From positions 25,157 to 89,156 of the forward strand of contig NZ_BMFD01000002.1 in assembly GCF_014637795.1 (NCBI RefSeq): a stretch of 64,000 bases of DNA, given 5' to 3'. The translations under genes were made by a program, and so were the position numbers. Under the pieces are notes generated by a model. It did no database searches. It had not been told where the DNA came from and saw only the letters and a program-made list of their open reading frames with translations. The DNA is from Belliella aquatica (GTDB taxonomy: Bacteria; Bacteroidota; Bacteroidia; Cytophagales; Cyclobacteriaceae). Every line of letters begins with the position of its first letter. Within the stretch, counting starts at the first letter, position 1. Below are positions 51,561 through 61,360 of the stretch, in pieces.

Positions 51561-53414
51561 TTAAAATTCACGTATGATTGAAAGTTTCTTCTTTAGCTTA
51601 TCAATTTCAGCTTCGGCCTTCTTGATTTTATCATCAAATTGGTCTTTTAACTTATCTGCAGTCTTTGATGCCGCAAAAAACTCCAAATTATTTTTCCATA
51701 ATGTGATGTTATTTTCCAAATCAGAAATTTGTTTTCTAATCCCATGTTCTTTCTTATTCAAAACACGAGTACCATTTGGATCTGCTTGGAGTTTATTTAA
51801 GTTAAGCCTGAATAAAAACTCATCCTTGTTACCACCTTCTACTCCTAGTTTCTCAACATAATATTCTACCACTTCATTGAATTTGGCCAAAACCTCTTTC
51901 ATATTTTTTCTAGGCACAAAACCAATTTCATTAAATTGATGAATCATGGCTTCAAGACTCTCCTCTGACTTATTTTCAGAATCAGCTTCCTTCTTGATTG
52001 TTTCACAAAGTGCAAGTTTAGTCTCAAGATTATCTTCAAACTCTCTATTGACTGCCTTATTCGCTGATCTTCTATTCTCAAAGAACGTATCACAAGCTTT
52101 TTTAAACCTAGCGTACAAGCTGTCTCGAACTTTTTCAGGAGTTGGACCCAGGTTTCTCCACTCTTGCTGCAAGGAGATTAACTTATTAGCTGTTTCTTGC
52201 CAATTTGAGCTATCAATTAATTCTTCAGCTTTAGTGATTAGTTCTTCAGCCTTATTTTTATTGGTTAATCGAACTTCATCTAATTCTTTAAAGAACAAGT
52301 TTTTGTTTTGGAAAAAATGCTTGAAAGCACCCCAGAATTTTCTGTTTACTTCTTTTCCATTTTCCTTCGGAACTGGACCAATTGTATCCCATTCCTTTTG
52401 TATTGCTAAAACCTCTTTTGTCTTTGTATTCCAATCTTTAATCTTTGAAGCTGAAAAGTCTTTCAATGCTTCTAGTTTATCAATGATTTTTTGCTTTGCA
52501 ACTAGATTCTCTGTAAAGACTCCTTTTTGGCTTTCGTAAAATTCTTTCCTTTTATCGTAAACGGCATCTGAGGCTGTTTTGAATCTTGTCCAAAGCGCTT
52601 CTTGTTCATCACGAGGAACTGGTCCGATATGCTTGAACTCTTCATGAAGATCATTCAATATTTTTGTAGCTTCACCTAATTCTTCAAGATCAATTAATGC
52701 CTCTGCTTTTTCGCAAAGTTCAATCTTTTGTTCTAGATTTTTCTTTCTGTCTAGTTCCTTTAATTCAAAGTAAATGCTTCTATTATCATAAAACCTATCC
52801 ATCAAAGCATTATAAGATGCCCATAAGTTTTTGTTTTGTGAAGAAGGAACTTGACCGATTTTTTTCCATTCTTCTTGAATGGATTTGATGGTATTGATAC
52901 TCAAGGTTGTTTCTTCACCATCTACTAAATCTCTCAATTTATCAAGAATCGCATTTTTAGCTTCTAGGTTTCTATCCTTTTGCTTCTCTTGATCTTTAAA
53001 AAATTCTGTTTTCTTAACTTTAAAATCATGAACTAGCGCAAAAAACTCTTGATCTATATCTGACTTTTTAAAATTAAAATCATCTTCAACTCCACCTTCA
53101 TTAATAAATTTCTCAAGGGCTTCATTTTTTTCAGAATTAAAAAATTCATCAAAATGGTTCTTAATGTCATTTACTTTATGATCAGCTTTAATAAAGTTTG
53201 ATGAAGATAAAACTGCCTTTAAAGCTGTTAAAAGCTCATCCTTAGAAAGATTAGAATACTCAACCTCCTCCTCTATTTCTGAGACATCTTGTTCGACTTC
53301 TTCTTCTGATTCTAATTTTGACTCAATGATTTGATCTTTTTTACCCTGAGCTTCTTGAATTTCAGTTGCTTGGGTCACCTTGTCCTCTTCGGACATTTCT
53401 TTGTCTGTGTTCAT
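51561..53414 (-). CDS. DUF349 repeat protein
   Basis: 617 residues, highly charged and helical. An acidic N-terminal stretch (about residues 1-55) is followed by five DUF349-type repeats of about 75 residues, each with a W/F-x-x-[IL]-G-x-[VT]-P start: WKKIGQVPSSQNKNLW, FKHIGPVPRDEQEALW, WDTIGPVPKENGKEVN, WRNLGPTPEKVRDSLY and FNEIGFVPRKNMKEVL. A coiled coil closes the chain. DUF349 proteins are conserved in Bacteroidota and their function is undefined. Cytoplasmic. A possible -7 element (TACTTTTG on minus at 53448) has no clear -33 partner. Confidence 0.92.
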   Translation of the reverse strand: MNTDKEMSEEDKVTQATEIQEAQGKKDQIIESKLESEEEVEQDVSEIEEEVEYSNLSKDELLTALKAVLSSSNFIKADHKVNDIKNHFDEFFNSEKNEALEKFINEGGVEDDFNFKKSDIDQEFFALVHDFKVKKTEFFKDQEKQKDRNLEAKNAILDKLRDLVDGEETTLSINTIKSIQEEWKKIGQVPSSQNKNLWASYNALMDRFYDNRSIYFELKELDRKKNLEQKIELCEKAEALIDLEELGEATKILNDLHEEFKHIGPVPRDEQEALWTRFKTASDAVYDKRKEFYESQKGVFTENLVAKQKIIDKLEALKDFSASKIKDWNTKTKEVLAIQKEWDTIGPVPKENGKEVNRKFWGAFKHFFQNKNLFFKELDEVRLTNKNKAEELITKAEELIDSSNWQETANKLISLQQEWRNLGPTPEKVRDSLYARFKKACDTFFENRRSANKAVNREFEDNLETKLALCETIKKEADSENKSEESLEAMIHQFNEIGFVPRKNMKEVLAKFNEVVEYYVEKLGVEGGNKDEFLFRLNLNKLQADPNGTRVLNKKEHGIRKQISDLENNITLWKNNLEFFAASKTADKLKDQFDDKIKKAEAEIDKLKKKLSIIREF

Positions 53415-53465
53415 ATTTTAATCAGTACTATTGAAAAACTGCTTAAACAAAAGTAACAATTTTGT

Positions 53466-54035
53466 TTAATTTAATCTTGGGTCAATGGGATAATTTGCCA
53501 ATACTTGATATTCGCCACCCATATTTTTCAAAATAATCCTCCATAATTCCTCTGGAGAAGAATGTAAGATATTTTCTAAATCAATTTTATCATTGACAAT
53601 CCATGTATTTTCCTCAATCTCAGCTTCAAGCTGACCCTCTGTCCAACCAGAGTAGCCTATAAAAAATCTAATTTTCTCTAAATCAATTTTAGATTCTATT
53701 AAAAAAGAAACTAACTGACTAAAATCACCACCCCACCATAAATTCTCCCCTAACTCAATACTTCCTTCCAATAATTTTTCACCATAATAAATGAAATGTA
53801 GGGTGTTTTGCTCAACAGGACCTCCAACATATACGTCGCAGTCTAAAAAACTAAGATCATCAACTAACTCTCCCAACTTTAAAATAGAGAGTTTATTAAG
53901 GACTAATCCAAAGGCTCCATTTTCACTATTTTCACAAAGTAGAACAACAGATCTTACAAAATTTTCATCTTGTAAAAACGGTTCCGATATCAATAAATGA
54001 CCTGATTTGGGATCTATTTTAGAATTTTCTTTCAT
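53466..54035 (-). CDS. YqgE/AlgH family protein
   Basis: 189 residues, matching the YqgE/AlgH (UPF0301) family. GHLLISEPFLQDENFVRSVV, NGAFGLVLNK, VYVGGPVEQNTLHFIY and FFIGYSGWTEGQLEAEIEEN are its hallmarks. The family is widespread, soluble, of unknown biochemistry; AlgH of pseudomonads influences alginate and other phenotypes. It lies 51 bases upstream of the DUF349 gene on the same strand, and divergent from pdxH. Confidence 0.93.
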   Translation of the reverse strand: MKENSKIDPKSGHLLISEPFLQDENFVRSVVLLCENSENGAFGLVLNKLSILKLGELVDDLSFLDCDVYVGGPVEQNTLHFIYYGEKLLEGSIELGENLWWGGDFSQLVSFLIESKIDLEKIRFFIGYSGWTEGQLEAEIEENTWIVNDKIDLENILHSSPEELWRIILKNMGGEYQVLANYPIDPRLN

Positions 54036-54188
54036 AAAAAATACCTTTTAGTAATCAATCGTTAATATATATCTAAATTTTTTAAATGCAATAAGAATGG
54101 TACTTTTATCAAGTAAAAGAATAGAAAAGATAACAATTCATTAACTCTTTCACACACTTGATGTTATTAATTAAATAACCTGACATAT

Positions 54189-54824
54189 ATGAAAATTTCG
54201 GATATTAGAATTGATTATGCTCTTAAGTCTTTAGATGTCGAAGATGTGCAAAAAATGCCTCTAGAGCAATTTAAAATTTGGTTTGATGAAGCAATAGATA
54301 CGAAAGTACTCGAGGTAAATGCAATGAATCTAGCAACGGTCCAAAATGATGGGACGCCAAATTCTAGGATTGTCCTACTAAAGGGAATTGAAGATGGTCT
54401 GATCTTTTTTACAAATTATCAAAGTAAAAAAGGTATGGAACTTGCTCAAAATCCAAATGTTGCTGTAACCTTCTTTTGGGCAGAATTGGAGAGACAAGTG
54501 AGATTTTTAGGCAAAGTCGAGAAAATTAGTGAAATTGATTCTGATGAATACTTCTTCTCTCGACCTTATTCTTCTCAAATTGGAGCATGGGTTTCTCCTC
54601 AAAGCTCTGAAATTGCCAATAGAGACTTTTTAGAAAACAAAGAAAACGAATTAAGGGAAAATCTTGACCCGAAGACGATCAAAAGGCCAGAACATTGGGG
54701 GGGCTATAGAATTAAAATTCACGAAGCTGAGTTTTGGCAAGGAAGACCAAGTAGACTTCATGACAGAATTCTCTACCGTTTGGAAGCTACTGGAAGTTGG
54801 AGTAAAGTAAGATTAGCTCCTTAA
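54189..54824 (+). CDS. pdxH: pyridoxamine/pyridoxine 5'-phosphate oxidase
   Basis: 211 residues, standard length. FMN and substrate motifs: NLATVQNDGTPNSRIVLLKG, FFTNYQSKKGMELAQNP, FFWAELERQVRFLGKVEKIS, PYSSQIGAWVSPQS and WGGYRIKIHEAEFWQGRPSR, ending RLHDRILYRL. It makes pyridoxal 5'-phosphate. Divergent from the YqgE gene across a 153-base spacer and closed by a terminator shared with bshB1. Confidence 0.96.
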   Translation: MKISDIRIDYALKSLDVEDVQKMPLEQFKIWFDEAIDTKVLEVNAMNLATVQNDGTPNSRIVLLKGIEDGLIFFTNYQSKKGMELAQNPNVAVTFFWAELERQVRFLGKVEKISEIDSDEYFFSRPYSSQIGAWVSPQSSEIANRDFLENKENELRENLDPKTIKRPEHWGGYRIKIHEAEFWQGRPSRLHDRILYRLEATGSWSKVRLAP

Positions 54825-54860
54825 AAAAATGGTTCTACTGTATAAGTAGAACCATTTTTT
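54824..54860. terminator. bidirectional terminator between pdxH and bshB1
   Basis: A perfect 16-bp stem, AAAAAATGGTTCTACT (54824-54839) with AGTAGAACCATTTTTT (54845-54860), 5-base loop. It starts at the last base of the pdxH stop and reaches the bshB1 stop codon. Confidence 0.9.
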
Positions 54861-55575
54861 ATTTTAGGTCGAAAAGATCGCCTATTCCTAACATTTTTTC
54901 TTTTGTAAAGCCTTCTCCGTATTTTACATTTATCGAATGCCCAAACTCTCTAGACCTTGCATCAATGAATCCTAGAAAGTTTTCAGAAGAGATAAAACTT
55001 TGGGGTTCGCTGCTATTTGGATCATAAAATTGTGATTTGAATGCTTTTATACTCTCTAGCTTTACATCCCAATAATCTGTGATGTCTACAACGAAATCAG
55101 GCTGGATATAATTATTTTGAATGTAATGATAGACATTCTTTGGTCTCCAAGGTAACTGACTCTCACCTTCCAATTGTGTTTCGATTCTTCTCAATCCGCT
55201 CAAAAAGCAAGAGTTTGTTGCAAGACTTGCCCCTTTTCCATGATCTGGATGCCTATCTGTAATCGCATTTGCAAGTACTATTTCAGGTTGATATTTACGG
55301 ATCATTTTGACCATTTCCAGCTGATGTTCGTGATCATCCAAAAAGTAAATATCCTTAAAACCTAAATTTTCTCTGATGGTTAATTTTAGAATTTTGGCAG
55401 CATCACTCGATTCTTGAAGTCTTAGCTCTGGCGTCCCTCTAGTTCCCATCTCTCCCTGTGTAAGATCCACGATTCCAACTTTTTTGCCTTGAGCAATATG
55501 CCGAGCAATAGTTCCTGAACACGCTAATTCTGCATCATCAGGGTGTGCCGCAAAAACGAGTATATCTAATTTCAT
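54859..55575 (-). CDS. bshB1: bacillithiol biosynthesis deacetylase BshB1
   Basis: 238 residues. LmbE/PIG-L deacetylase motifs: FAAHPDDAELACSGT (zinc and catalytic Asp), LTQGEMGTRGTPELRLQES, DRHPDHGKGASLA and LRRIETQLEGES. The C-terminal KYGEGFTKEKMLGI is typical of BshB1. It removes the acetyl group from GlcNAc-malate to give the glucosamine-malate precursor of bacillithiol. It is the last gene of a minus-strand run trxB-M23 peptidase-bshB1 (gaps 16 and 49 bases). BshA and BshC are not in the window. Confidence 0.92.
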   Translation of the reverse strand: MKLDILVFAAHPDDAELACSGTIARHIAQGKKVGIVDLTQGEMGTRGTPELRLQESSDAAKILKLTIRENLGFKDIYFLDDHEHQLEMVKMIRKYQPEIVLANAITDRHPDHGKGASLATNSCFLSGLRRIETQLEGESQLPWRPKNVYHYIQNNYIQPDFVVDITDYWDVKLESIKAFKSQFYDPNSSEPQSFISSENFLGFIDARSREFGHSINVKYGEGFTKEKMLGIGDLFDLK

Positions 55576-55624
55576 ATTGATGGTTTAAAATTCAAGTTAC
55601 AACAGACTAGAGGGGTGAAATAGT

Positions 55625-56659
55625 TTATCTAATCTTCAAATTTTGACCAACCCTCAAAATACTTCTTGTGGTAAGGTTATTCAATCGGGTCAAATTGCTA
55701 ACTCTAGTCCCGTATTTTCTTGCAATGATACTGAGATTCTCTCCACTCCTTACTCTATGATAAACAGACTTTTGTGCTTCGATTACATGATCAAAACTTG
55801 CTGAAGTTACTGCATAAACATCAGAAATTAGTCTTCCTACATTAAAATCAAATAATTGAGTAGGGTTAATGGATAATCCTTGATACCTAACTTCAAAATG
55901 TAAATGTGGGCCAGTACTCCTTCCCGTACTCCCTCCCAAACCTAATATATCTCCGGATTTCACCTCTTGCCCAACTTCTACAAGAATTTTGGACATATGC
56001 CCATAGAGTGTTTCAAGTCCATTTTTATGGCGTACTACAACATAATAACCATATCCGTTTCTATCGTAGGATTTGATTCTGACAATACCATCAAAAGTAC
56101 TGTAAATGGGATCTCCTGTATTTAGTTTTAAATCGGTACCATGATGCCATCGATATCTTCTAAAACCAAATTCAGACGTTACTTTAGTCTGATCTAGAGG
56201 GAGTGCCCATTTCGTACCAAAAAATTGATCATACAATTTGACATAGACAGTATCTTTAAAATCCTTCGGATTGAAATCATAAATATTGATTTTTTGACTA
56301 TCCCAAGAAGAAAAATACTCAAAAGCAGTAATCCAAATACTATCAATTTGAATCTGCTCCGAAACCTTTACCAATTGATTGGTAGGTGCCCAGATCAAAG
56401 AAAGTGTGTCTTCTGCTACAATACTTAGTCTCTTTCTCAAGTCAACATAATCCTTATATAAAAGAGAATCAGTTTGTCTTGTAATATTTTGAAGATACTT
56501 TTGAGAATCAAAAAGCCTAATATCTCTCAATAGCGGATTATTCACTATTTGAGGTTGTTCCTTGGGTTTTTTAATAATCTTAGGAAAAATTTGGGCATGA
56601 GTTTGTGTGAAACTCATACCCAATAATATCAAAATCAATAAGACACTTTTATACTTCAT
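55625..56659 (-). CDS. M23 (LytM) peptidase with LysM domain
   Basis: 344 residues. Signal peptide (LLILILLGMSFTQTHAQ). Residues of about 150-250 form a LytM domain: SEFGFRRYRWHHGTDLKLNT (zinc His and Asp), RNGYGYYVVVRHKNG, LYGHMS and STGRSTGPHLHFEVRYQG (HLH motif). A C-terminal LysM (VYHRVRSGENLSIIARKYGT, ending ILRVGQNLKIR) binds peptidoglycan. Both zinc-site motifs (HxxxD, HxH) are intact, so it is likely an active cell-wall endopeptidase. It lies between trxB and bshB1; a functional tie to thiols is not evident. Confidence 0.93.
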   Translation of the reverse strand: MKYKSVLLILILLGMSFTQTHAQIFPKIIKKPKEQPQIVNNPLLRDIRLFDSQKYLQNITRQTDSLLYKDYVDLRKRLSIVAEDTLSLIWAPTNQLVKVSEQIQIDSIWITAFEYFSSWDSQKINIYDFNPKDFKDTVYVKLYDQFFGTKWALPLDQTKVTSEFGFRRYRWHHGTDLKLNTGDPIYSTFDGIVRIKSYDRNGYGYYVVVRHKNGLETLYGHMSKILVEVGQEVKSGDILGLGGSTGRSTGPHLHFEVRYQGLSINPTQLFDFNVGRLISDVYAVTSASFDHVIEAQKSVYHRVRSGENLSIIARKYGTRVSNLTRLNNLTTRSILRVGQNLKIR

Positions 56660-56675
56660 TACTTATAATTAAGGA

Positions 56676-57614
56676 CTATTCTAGAGATGCCAAATATCTT
56701 TCAGCATCTAAAGCAGCCATACACCCAGTGCCAGCAGCTGTTACAGCTTGTCTGTAAATATGATCTTGCGCATCTCCGCAAGCAAATACACCTTCTACAT
56801 TGGTCTTTGTACTGCCAGGAATAGTTTTAATATAACCTGATTCATCCATATTGATAAACTCCCTGAAAATTCCAGTATTTGGCTCGTGTCCAATGGCAAC
56901 GAAAAAACCAGAGACTTTAATTTCAGAAACATCTTTAGTTACATTATTGATTAATCTAGCTCCCGTTACTTCATCTTCACCAAGGATTTCTTGTGTTTCA
57001 GTATTCCACAGAATTTCTATTTTCGGGTTGTTCATAACTCTTTTCTGCATGATTTGAGAAGCTCTCATTTCATCCTTACGAACAATCATGTAGACTTTAC
57101 TACATATATTAGCTAGATACGAAGCTTCTTCACATGCAGTATCGCCAGCTCCCACTATCGCTACGTCTTGACCTTTAAAGAAAAAACCATCACAAACCGC
57201 ACAAGCAGAAACTCCTCTCCCATTGAGCCTTTCTTCACTTTCGAGTCCTAACCATTTCGCTGATGCTCCAGTTGAAATCAATACTGTCTCTGCATGTATT
57301 TCTACTTGCTCGTCAACAATTACTTTATGTGGAGTCGAATTGAAATCTACTTTCGTTACTAAACCATAACGTACCTTCGTTCCGAATCTTTCAGCTTGCT
57401 TCCTGAAATCTTCCATCATCTCAGGTCCCATAATCCCGTTGGGATATCCAGGATAATTCTCTACATCAGTCGTAATGGTCAACTGACCACCTGGCTGGCC
57501 TCCTGTATATAAAATCGGGTTCAAACCCGCTCTAGCCGCATAAATTGCAGCTGTATACCCTGCTGGGCCAGAACCTATAATAAGTACTTTTACTTTTTCA
57601 ATATCAGTATTCAT
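56676..57614 (-). CDS. trxB: thioredoxin reductase
   Basis: 312 residues from the start at 57614 (MNTDIEKVKVLIIGSGPAG); a longer frame adds eight residues to 57638. FAD motif GSGPAGYTAAIYAARAG, active-site CAVCDG (about residue 140), NADPH motif VGAGDTACEEASYLANIC with RKDEMRAS, and a closing GVFACGDAQDHIYRQAVTAA. It passes electrons from NADPH to thioredoxin. A -33/-7 pair lies at 57662. Confidence 0.96.
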   Translation of the reverse strand: MNTDIEKVKVLIIGSGPAGYTAAIYAARAGLNPILYTGGQPGGQLTITTDVENYPGYPNGIMGPEMMEDFRKQAERFGTKVRYGLVTKVDFNSTPHKVIVDEQVEIHAETVLISTGASAKWLGLESEERLNGRGVSACAVCDGFFFKGQDVAIVGAGDTACEEASYLANICSKVYMIVRKDEMRASQIMQKRVMNNPKIEILWNTETQEILGEDEVTGARLINNVTKDVSEIKVSGFFVAIGHEPNTGIFREFINMDESGYIKTIPGSTKTNVEGVFACGDAQDHIYRQAVTAAGTGCMAALDAERYLASLE

Positions 57615-57661
57615 TGCTCTTTTTTTATGGGTTGGCAAATTTTGTTAATTTAAAACTTACA

Positions 57662-57691
57662 ACAAAATTAACATCTGTTAAAATTCCATAA
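57662..57691 (-). promoter_or_regulatory. probable trxB promoter
   Basis: On the minus strand TTTA (57688-57691), 18-base spacer, TAATTTTG (57662-57669): a full -7 match to TAnnTTTG and a three-of-four -33 match, 48 bases upstream of the start codon. Confidence 0.5.
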
Positions 57692-57771
57692 ATCATTTCT
57701 AATTTAAGTGTTGTTTAAAGACTTAAGAAACTTTGAAATGATTCACTACTTTTCAGGGAAGATTAGGTAAT

Positions 57772-57798
57772 AAAAAAAGGGGATTAAAATCCCCTTTT
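57772..57798 (-). terminator. rho-independent terminator of rpoD
   Basis: Stem AAAAGGGGAT (57775-57784) with ATCCCCTTTT (57789-57798), 4-base loop; on the minus strand it runs into seven T (57772-57778). It starts about 24 bases after the sigma stop. Confidence 0.88.
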
Positions 57799-57821
57799 CA
57801 TTAGTATGCACATTAGGATTT

Positions 57822-58685
57822 TTAACCTAAATAAGGCTTTAAAGTTTTACTTCTTGAAGTATGTCTTAATCTCCTGATTGCCTTTTCTTTAATCTGTCTA
57901 ACTCTTTCTCTTGTTAGATTAAATTTTTCACCAATTTCTTCGAGTGTCATGGCATGTTCTCCATTCAAACCAAAGTAAAGCGTGATCACATCAGCTTCTC
58001 TTTGAGTTAAAGTAGACAAGGCTCTCTGAACTTCTTTTCTCAAAGAATCATTCATCAATCCATCATCAGGCTTTTCTTCTCCGTCATTTTCCAATACATC
58101 CAATAAGCTGTTTTCTTCTCCTTGAACAAATGGTGCATCCATGGATACGTGTCTACCAGAAATTTTCATGGTATCGACCACCTCACTAGCTGTTATCTCT
58201 AGTACTTCAGCTAATTCCTCTGGAGATGGCTCTCTTTCGAATTTTTGCTCAAGTTCACTGAAAGTTTTACTAATTTTATTCAAAGAACCAACACGATTCA
58301 ATGGAAGTCTTACGATTCTTGATTGTTCCGCAAGCGCTTGAAGAATTGACTGTCTAATCCACCATACGGCGTAAGAGATAAACTTAAAACCTCTGGTTTC
58401 ATCAAATCTCTGAGCAGCCTTGATCAATCCAAGGTTTCCCTCGTTGATTAAGTCACCCAATGAAAGACCTTGGTTTTGATATTGTTTGGCCACAGAAACC
58501 ACGAACCTTAGGTTAGCTTTTGTTAGCTTCTCAAGTGCTAACTGATCACCCTCTCTGATTCTTTTGGCTAAAACTACTTCCTCATCTGCAGTAAGTAGAT
58601 CAACTTTACCAATCTCTTGTAGATACTTATCTAAGGACTGACTTTCTCTGTTGGTTATCTGTTTGCTAATTTTTAGCTGCCTCAT
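57822..58685 (-). CDS. rpoD: primary sigma factor (RpoD/SigA type, short form)
   Basis: 287 residues. It lacks region 1.1 and starts with region 1.2 ([20 protein letters not shown]). Region 2 has [40 protein letters not shown] and [20 protein letters not shown]. Region 3 follows ([20 protein letters not shown]), then region 4 with [20 protein letters not shown] and [20 protein letters not shown]. This is the short housekeeping sigma typical of Bacteroidota, which recognises the TTTG/TAnnTTTG promoters seen at the tRNA genes here. Confidence 0.96.
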   Translation of the reverse strand: MRQLKISKQITNRESQSLDKYLQEIGKVDLLTADEEVVLAKRIREGDQLALEKLTKANLRFVVSVAKQYQNQGLSLGDLINEGNLGLIKAAQRFDETRGFKFISYAVWWIRQSILQALAEQSRIVRLPLNRVGSLNKISKTFSELEQKFEREPSPEELAEVLEITASEVVDTMKISGRHVSMDAPFVQGEENSLLDVLENDGEEKPDDGLMNDSLRKEVQRALSTLTQREADVITLYFGLNGEHAMTLEEIGEKFNLTRERVRQIKEKAIRRLRHTSRSKTLKPYLG

Positions 58686-58783
58686 TCAAGAATATATTTA
58701 ATTACAATTTTGGACTCTGTTGTTAACAGATATTTATACTATTAAGGTTCAAAATAATCAATTTGATTAAATAAATCTTAATC

Positions 58784-60919
58784 TTAATTATCTGTTTTTT
58801 CTGGCTTTGGTAAAAGAACTTTTCTGGAAAGCTTGAATTTACCTGTCTTCTTATCTACATCGATTAGTTTAACTTGGATTTCTTCGCCTGCTTCTAAGAC
58901 TCCATCCATCGTTTCTAACCTTTCCCACTTGATTTCAGAGATATGAAGTAAGCCATCCTTTCCAGGCATAAACTCTACAAATGCACCAAATGGCATGATG
59001 TTTTTAACTTTACCTGTATACGTTTCTCCAATTTCAGGCTGTGCTACTATACCTTTGATTCTTGCAATCGCTGCATTCATCGAAGTTTCGTCGCTTGAGA
59101 ATACATTGATTTTACCAACATTATCCTTTTCTTCTATAACGATAGTCGCACCAGTATCTTTTTGAATTTCCTGAATCACTTTTCCTCCAGGCCCGATCAC
59201 TGCACCAATCAATTCCTTTGGAATAGTCATGATAAATGATCTTGGTGTATGTGGTTTCAAATCAGCTTTTGGAGCTGCAAGTGTTTTGGTGATTTCATTT
59301 AAGATATGTAATCTTCCTTCTTTTGCTTGGTAAAGCGCTTCTTTCAATACATTGTAATCAAGACCTTCTACCTTAAGATCCATTTGACAAGCAGTGATTC
59401 CTTTTGCTGTACCTGTAACCTTAAAATCCATGTCCCCAAGATGATCTTCATCACCTAAGATATCAGAAAGAATAGAGTACTTTCCAGTTTTCGCATCCGA
59501 GATCATACCCATCGCGATACCTGTTACAGCAGATTTGATTGGAATACCAGCATCCATCAAAGCCAATGAACCAGCACAAACTGTCGCCATAGAAGACGAA
59601 CCGTTTGATTCTAGAATATCAGATACAATTCTGATAGTGTAAGGGTTTTGATCATCTGCAGGTAAAACTTTTTTCAAAGCTCTCATAGCAAGATTCCCGT
59701 GTCCTACTTCTCTCCTTCCAGGACCTCTATTTGGTTTTACTTCTCCAGTAGAAAATCCAGGAAAATTGTAATGCAAGAAGAATTTATTGTAACCTGAGAT
59801 CACTGCTCCATCCACCATCTGCTCATCCATCTTAGTACCTAATGTACAAGTAGTGATTGATTGAGTCTCTCCTCTTGTAAATACCGCAGATCCATGTGCT
59901 GAAGGTAGATAATCTACTACAGACCAAATAGGCCTTACTTCGTCAAGCTTTCTACCATCTAATCTTTTCTTTTCGTCAAGAGTTAGATTTCTAGCTGCTT
60001 CTTTGTGGATTTTAGAAAAATATGGTCCAATCAAACTTGCTTCAAACTCATGATCTTCACCTAAACTCTCTACAAATTCTGTTTTGATAGCTTTAATCAA
60101 TTCTGATCTTTCAGATTTGTTAGCAATCATTTTGCTGACAGCGTCATAACATTTCTGATAAACCTCAGCATGCATCTTTTCAAATAAAGCTGGATCAGAT
60201 TTCTCATGACTATACTCACGCTTCACTTCTTTACCTACAGCAATTGTCAATTCTTTTTGAATCTGACAATGTCTTTTAATTTCTTCGTGTGCAAGCTGCA
60301 TTGCTTCCACCATTTCATCTTCAGAAATTTCATCTGCTTCACCTTCAACCATAAGAATATATTCTTCTGATCCAGCTACAATAAATTCAAGCGATGCTTG
60401 TACTAATTGCGTTGGTGTTGGATTGATGATTAGCTTGCCGTCTACTTTGGCAACTCTAACTTCTGAAATTGGACCATTAAAAGGGATATCAGAGACTGCA
60501 AGTGCAGCTGATGCCGCTAAACCAGCTAAGCAATCAGGGAGTACATCTGCATCAGATGACATTAAAGTAATTGCAATCTGTGTATCAGCATGATAATCAT
60601 CTGGAAAAATAGGTCTGATTGCTCTATCTACGATTCTACTTATTAAAATTTCATAATCAGAAAGTCTTCCTTCTCTTTTAAGGAAACCACCAGGAATTTT
60701 TCCTGATGCAGCAAATTTCTCTTGATAATCTACTGACATTGGAAGGAAATCAACTCCTTCTCCTGCCTCTTTTTTGGACATTGCGGTTGCCAAAAGCATC
60801 GCATTACCCATTCTTACTACTACAGCTCCATCAGCTTGTTTAGCCAATGCACCTGTTTCAATAATGATTTCTCTACCGTCCTCTAGGGTGATAGTTTTAG
60901 AAATTACGTTTGGTAACAT
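58784..60919 (-). CDS. pnp: polyribonucleotide nucleotidyltransferase
   Basis: 711 residues, standard length. Two RNase PH domains: the first with [20 protein letters not shown] and [11 protein letters not shown], the second with [32 protein letters not shown] and [20 protein letters not shown], the active side. C-terminal KH ([16 protein letters not shown]) and S1 ([20 protein letters not shown]) RNA-binding domains. A phosphorolytic 3'-5' exoribonuclease of the degradosome. It follows rpsO as in many bacteria, with a terminator between that may limit readthrough. Confidence 0.97.
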   Translation of the reverse strand: MLPNVISKTITLEDGREIIIETGALAKQADGAVVVRMGNAMLLATAMSKKEAGEGVDFLPMSVDYQEKFAASGKIPGGFLKREGRLSDYEILISRIVDRAIRPIFPDDYHADTQIAITLMSSDADVLPDCLAGLAASAALAVSDIPFNGPISEVRVAKVDGKLIINPTPTQLVQASLEFIVAGSEEYILMVEGEADEISEDEMVEAMQLAHEEIKRHCQIQKELTIAVGKEVKREYSHEKSDPALFEKMHAEVYQKCYDAVSKMIANKSERSELIKAIKTEFVESLGEDHEFEASLIGPYFSKIHKEAARNLTLDEKKRLDGRKLDEVRPIWSVVDYLPSAHGSAVFTRGETQSITTCTLGTKMDEQMVDGAVISGYNKFFLHYNFPGFSTGEVKPNRGPGRREVGHGNLAMRALKKVLPADDQNPYTIRIVSDILESNGSSSMATVCAGSLALMDAGIPIKSAVTGIAMGMISDAKTGKYSILSDILGDEDHLGDMDFKVTGTAKGITACQMDLKVEGLDYNVLKEALYQAKEGRLHILNEITKTLAAPKADLKPHTPRSFIMTIPKELIGAVIGPGGKVIQEIQKDTGATIVIEEKDNVGKINVFSSDETSMNAAIARIKGIVAQPEIGETYTGKVKNIMPFGAFVEFMPGKDGLLHISEIKWERLETMDGVLEAGEEIQVKLIDVDKKTGKFKLSRKVLLPKPEKTDN

Positions 60920-60982
60920 ACAAGTTTGTTAAGAATAAATCTTTAATAGTTTTAAAAGTAAGGTTTAATATCTGGGGGAAAG

Positions 60983-61018
60983 CAAAAAAAAGTAAGGTTC
61001 TCAAATAGAGAACCTTAC
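60983..61018 (-). terminator. terminator between rpsO and pnp
   Basis: Stem GTAAGGTTCTC (60992-61002) with GAGAACCTTAC (61008-61018), 5-base loop; on the minus strand it is followed by eight T. It lies just after the rpsO stop. Confidence 0.88.
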
Positions 61019-61025
61019 AGTAATT

Positions 61026-61301
61026 TTATTTACGTATTCCTAGGTCAGCAAGAACAGCTCTGTATCTTTCGATATCATTTCTGAAAAGATAGTTCAATAA
61101 ACTTCTTCTCTTACCTACTAGTTTCAAAAGACCCAATCTTGAAGAGTGATCCTTTTTGTTAGTTTTCAAATGGTCAGTTAAATGCTTGATTCTGAATGTG
61201 AATAAAGCGATCTGAGATTCTGGAGAACCAGTGTCAGTCTCAGACTTTAACCTACCATGATTTTTAAACAACTCCGATTTTTTCTCTGTAGTTAAATACA
61301 T
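61026..61301 (-). CDS. rpsO: 30S ribosomal protein S15
   Basis: 91 residues, the S15 length. [58 protein letters not shown] and [20 protein letters not shown] carry the 16S rRNA-binding residues (HSSRLGL). A primary binder of the central domain of 16S rRNA. It is transcribed towards pnp; in many bacteria S15 represses its own mRNA, but no matching leader can be proven here. Its promoter may lie inside the end of the LptF/LptG gene (61331). Confidence 0.96.
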   Translation of the reverse strand: MYLTTEKKSELFKNHGRLKSETDTGSPESQIALFTFRIKHLTDHLKTNKKDHSSRLGLLKLVGKRRSLLNYLFRNDIERYRAVLADLGIRK

Positions 61302-61330
61302 GCTTAGTTAAATTTATTTTAAAACAATCA

Positions 61331-61360
61331 CAAATGTACGAGCTTTATTTTGAATTTAAA
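61331..61360 (-). promoter_or_regulatory. probable rpsO promoter
   Basis: On the minus strand TTTA (61357-61360), 18-base spacer, TACATTTG (61331-61338), a full -7 match. It overlaps the 3' end of the permease gene and lies 30 bases upstream of the rpsO start. Confidence 0.5.
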
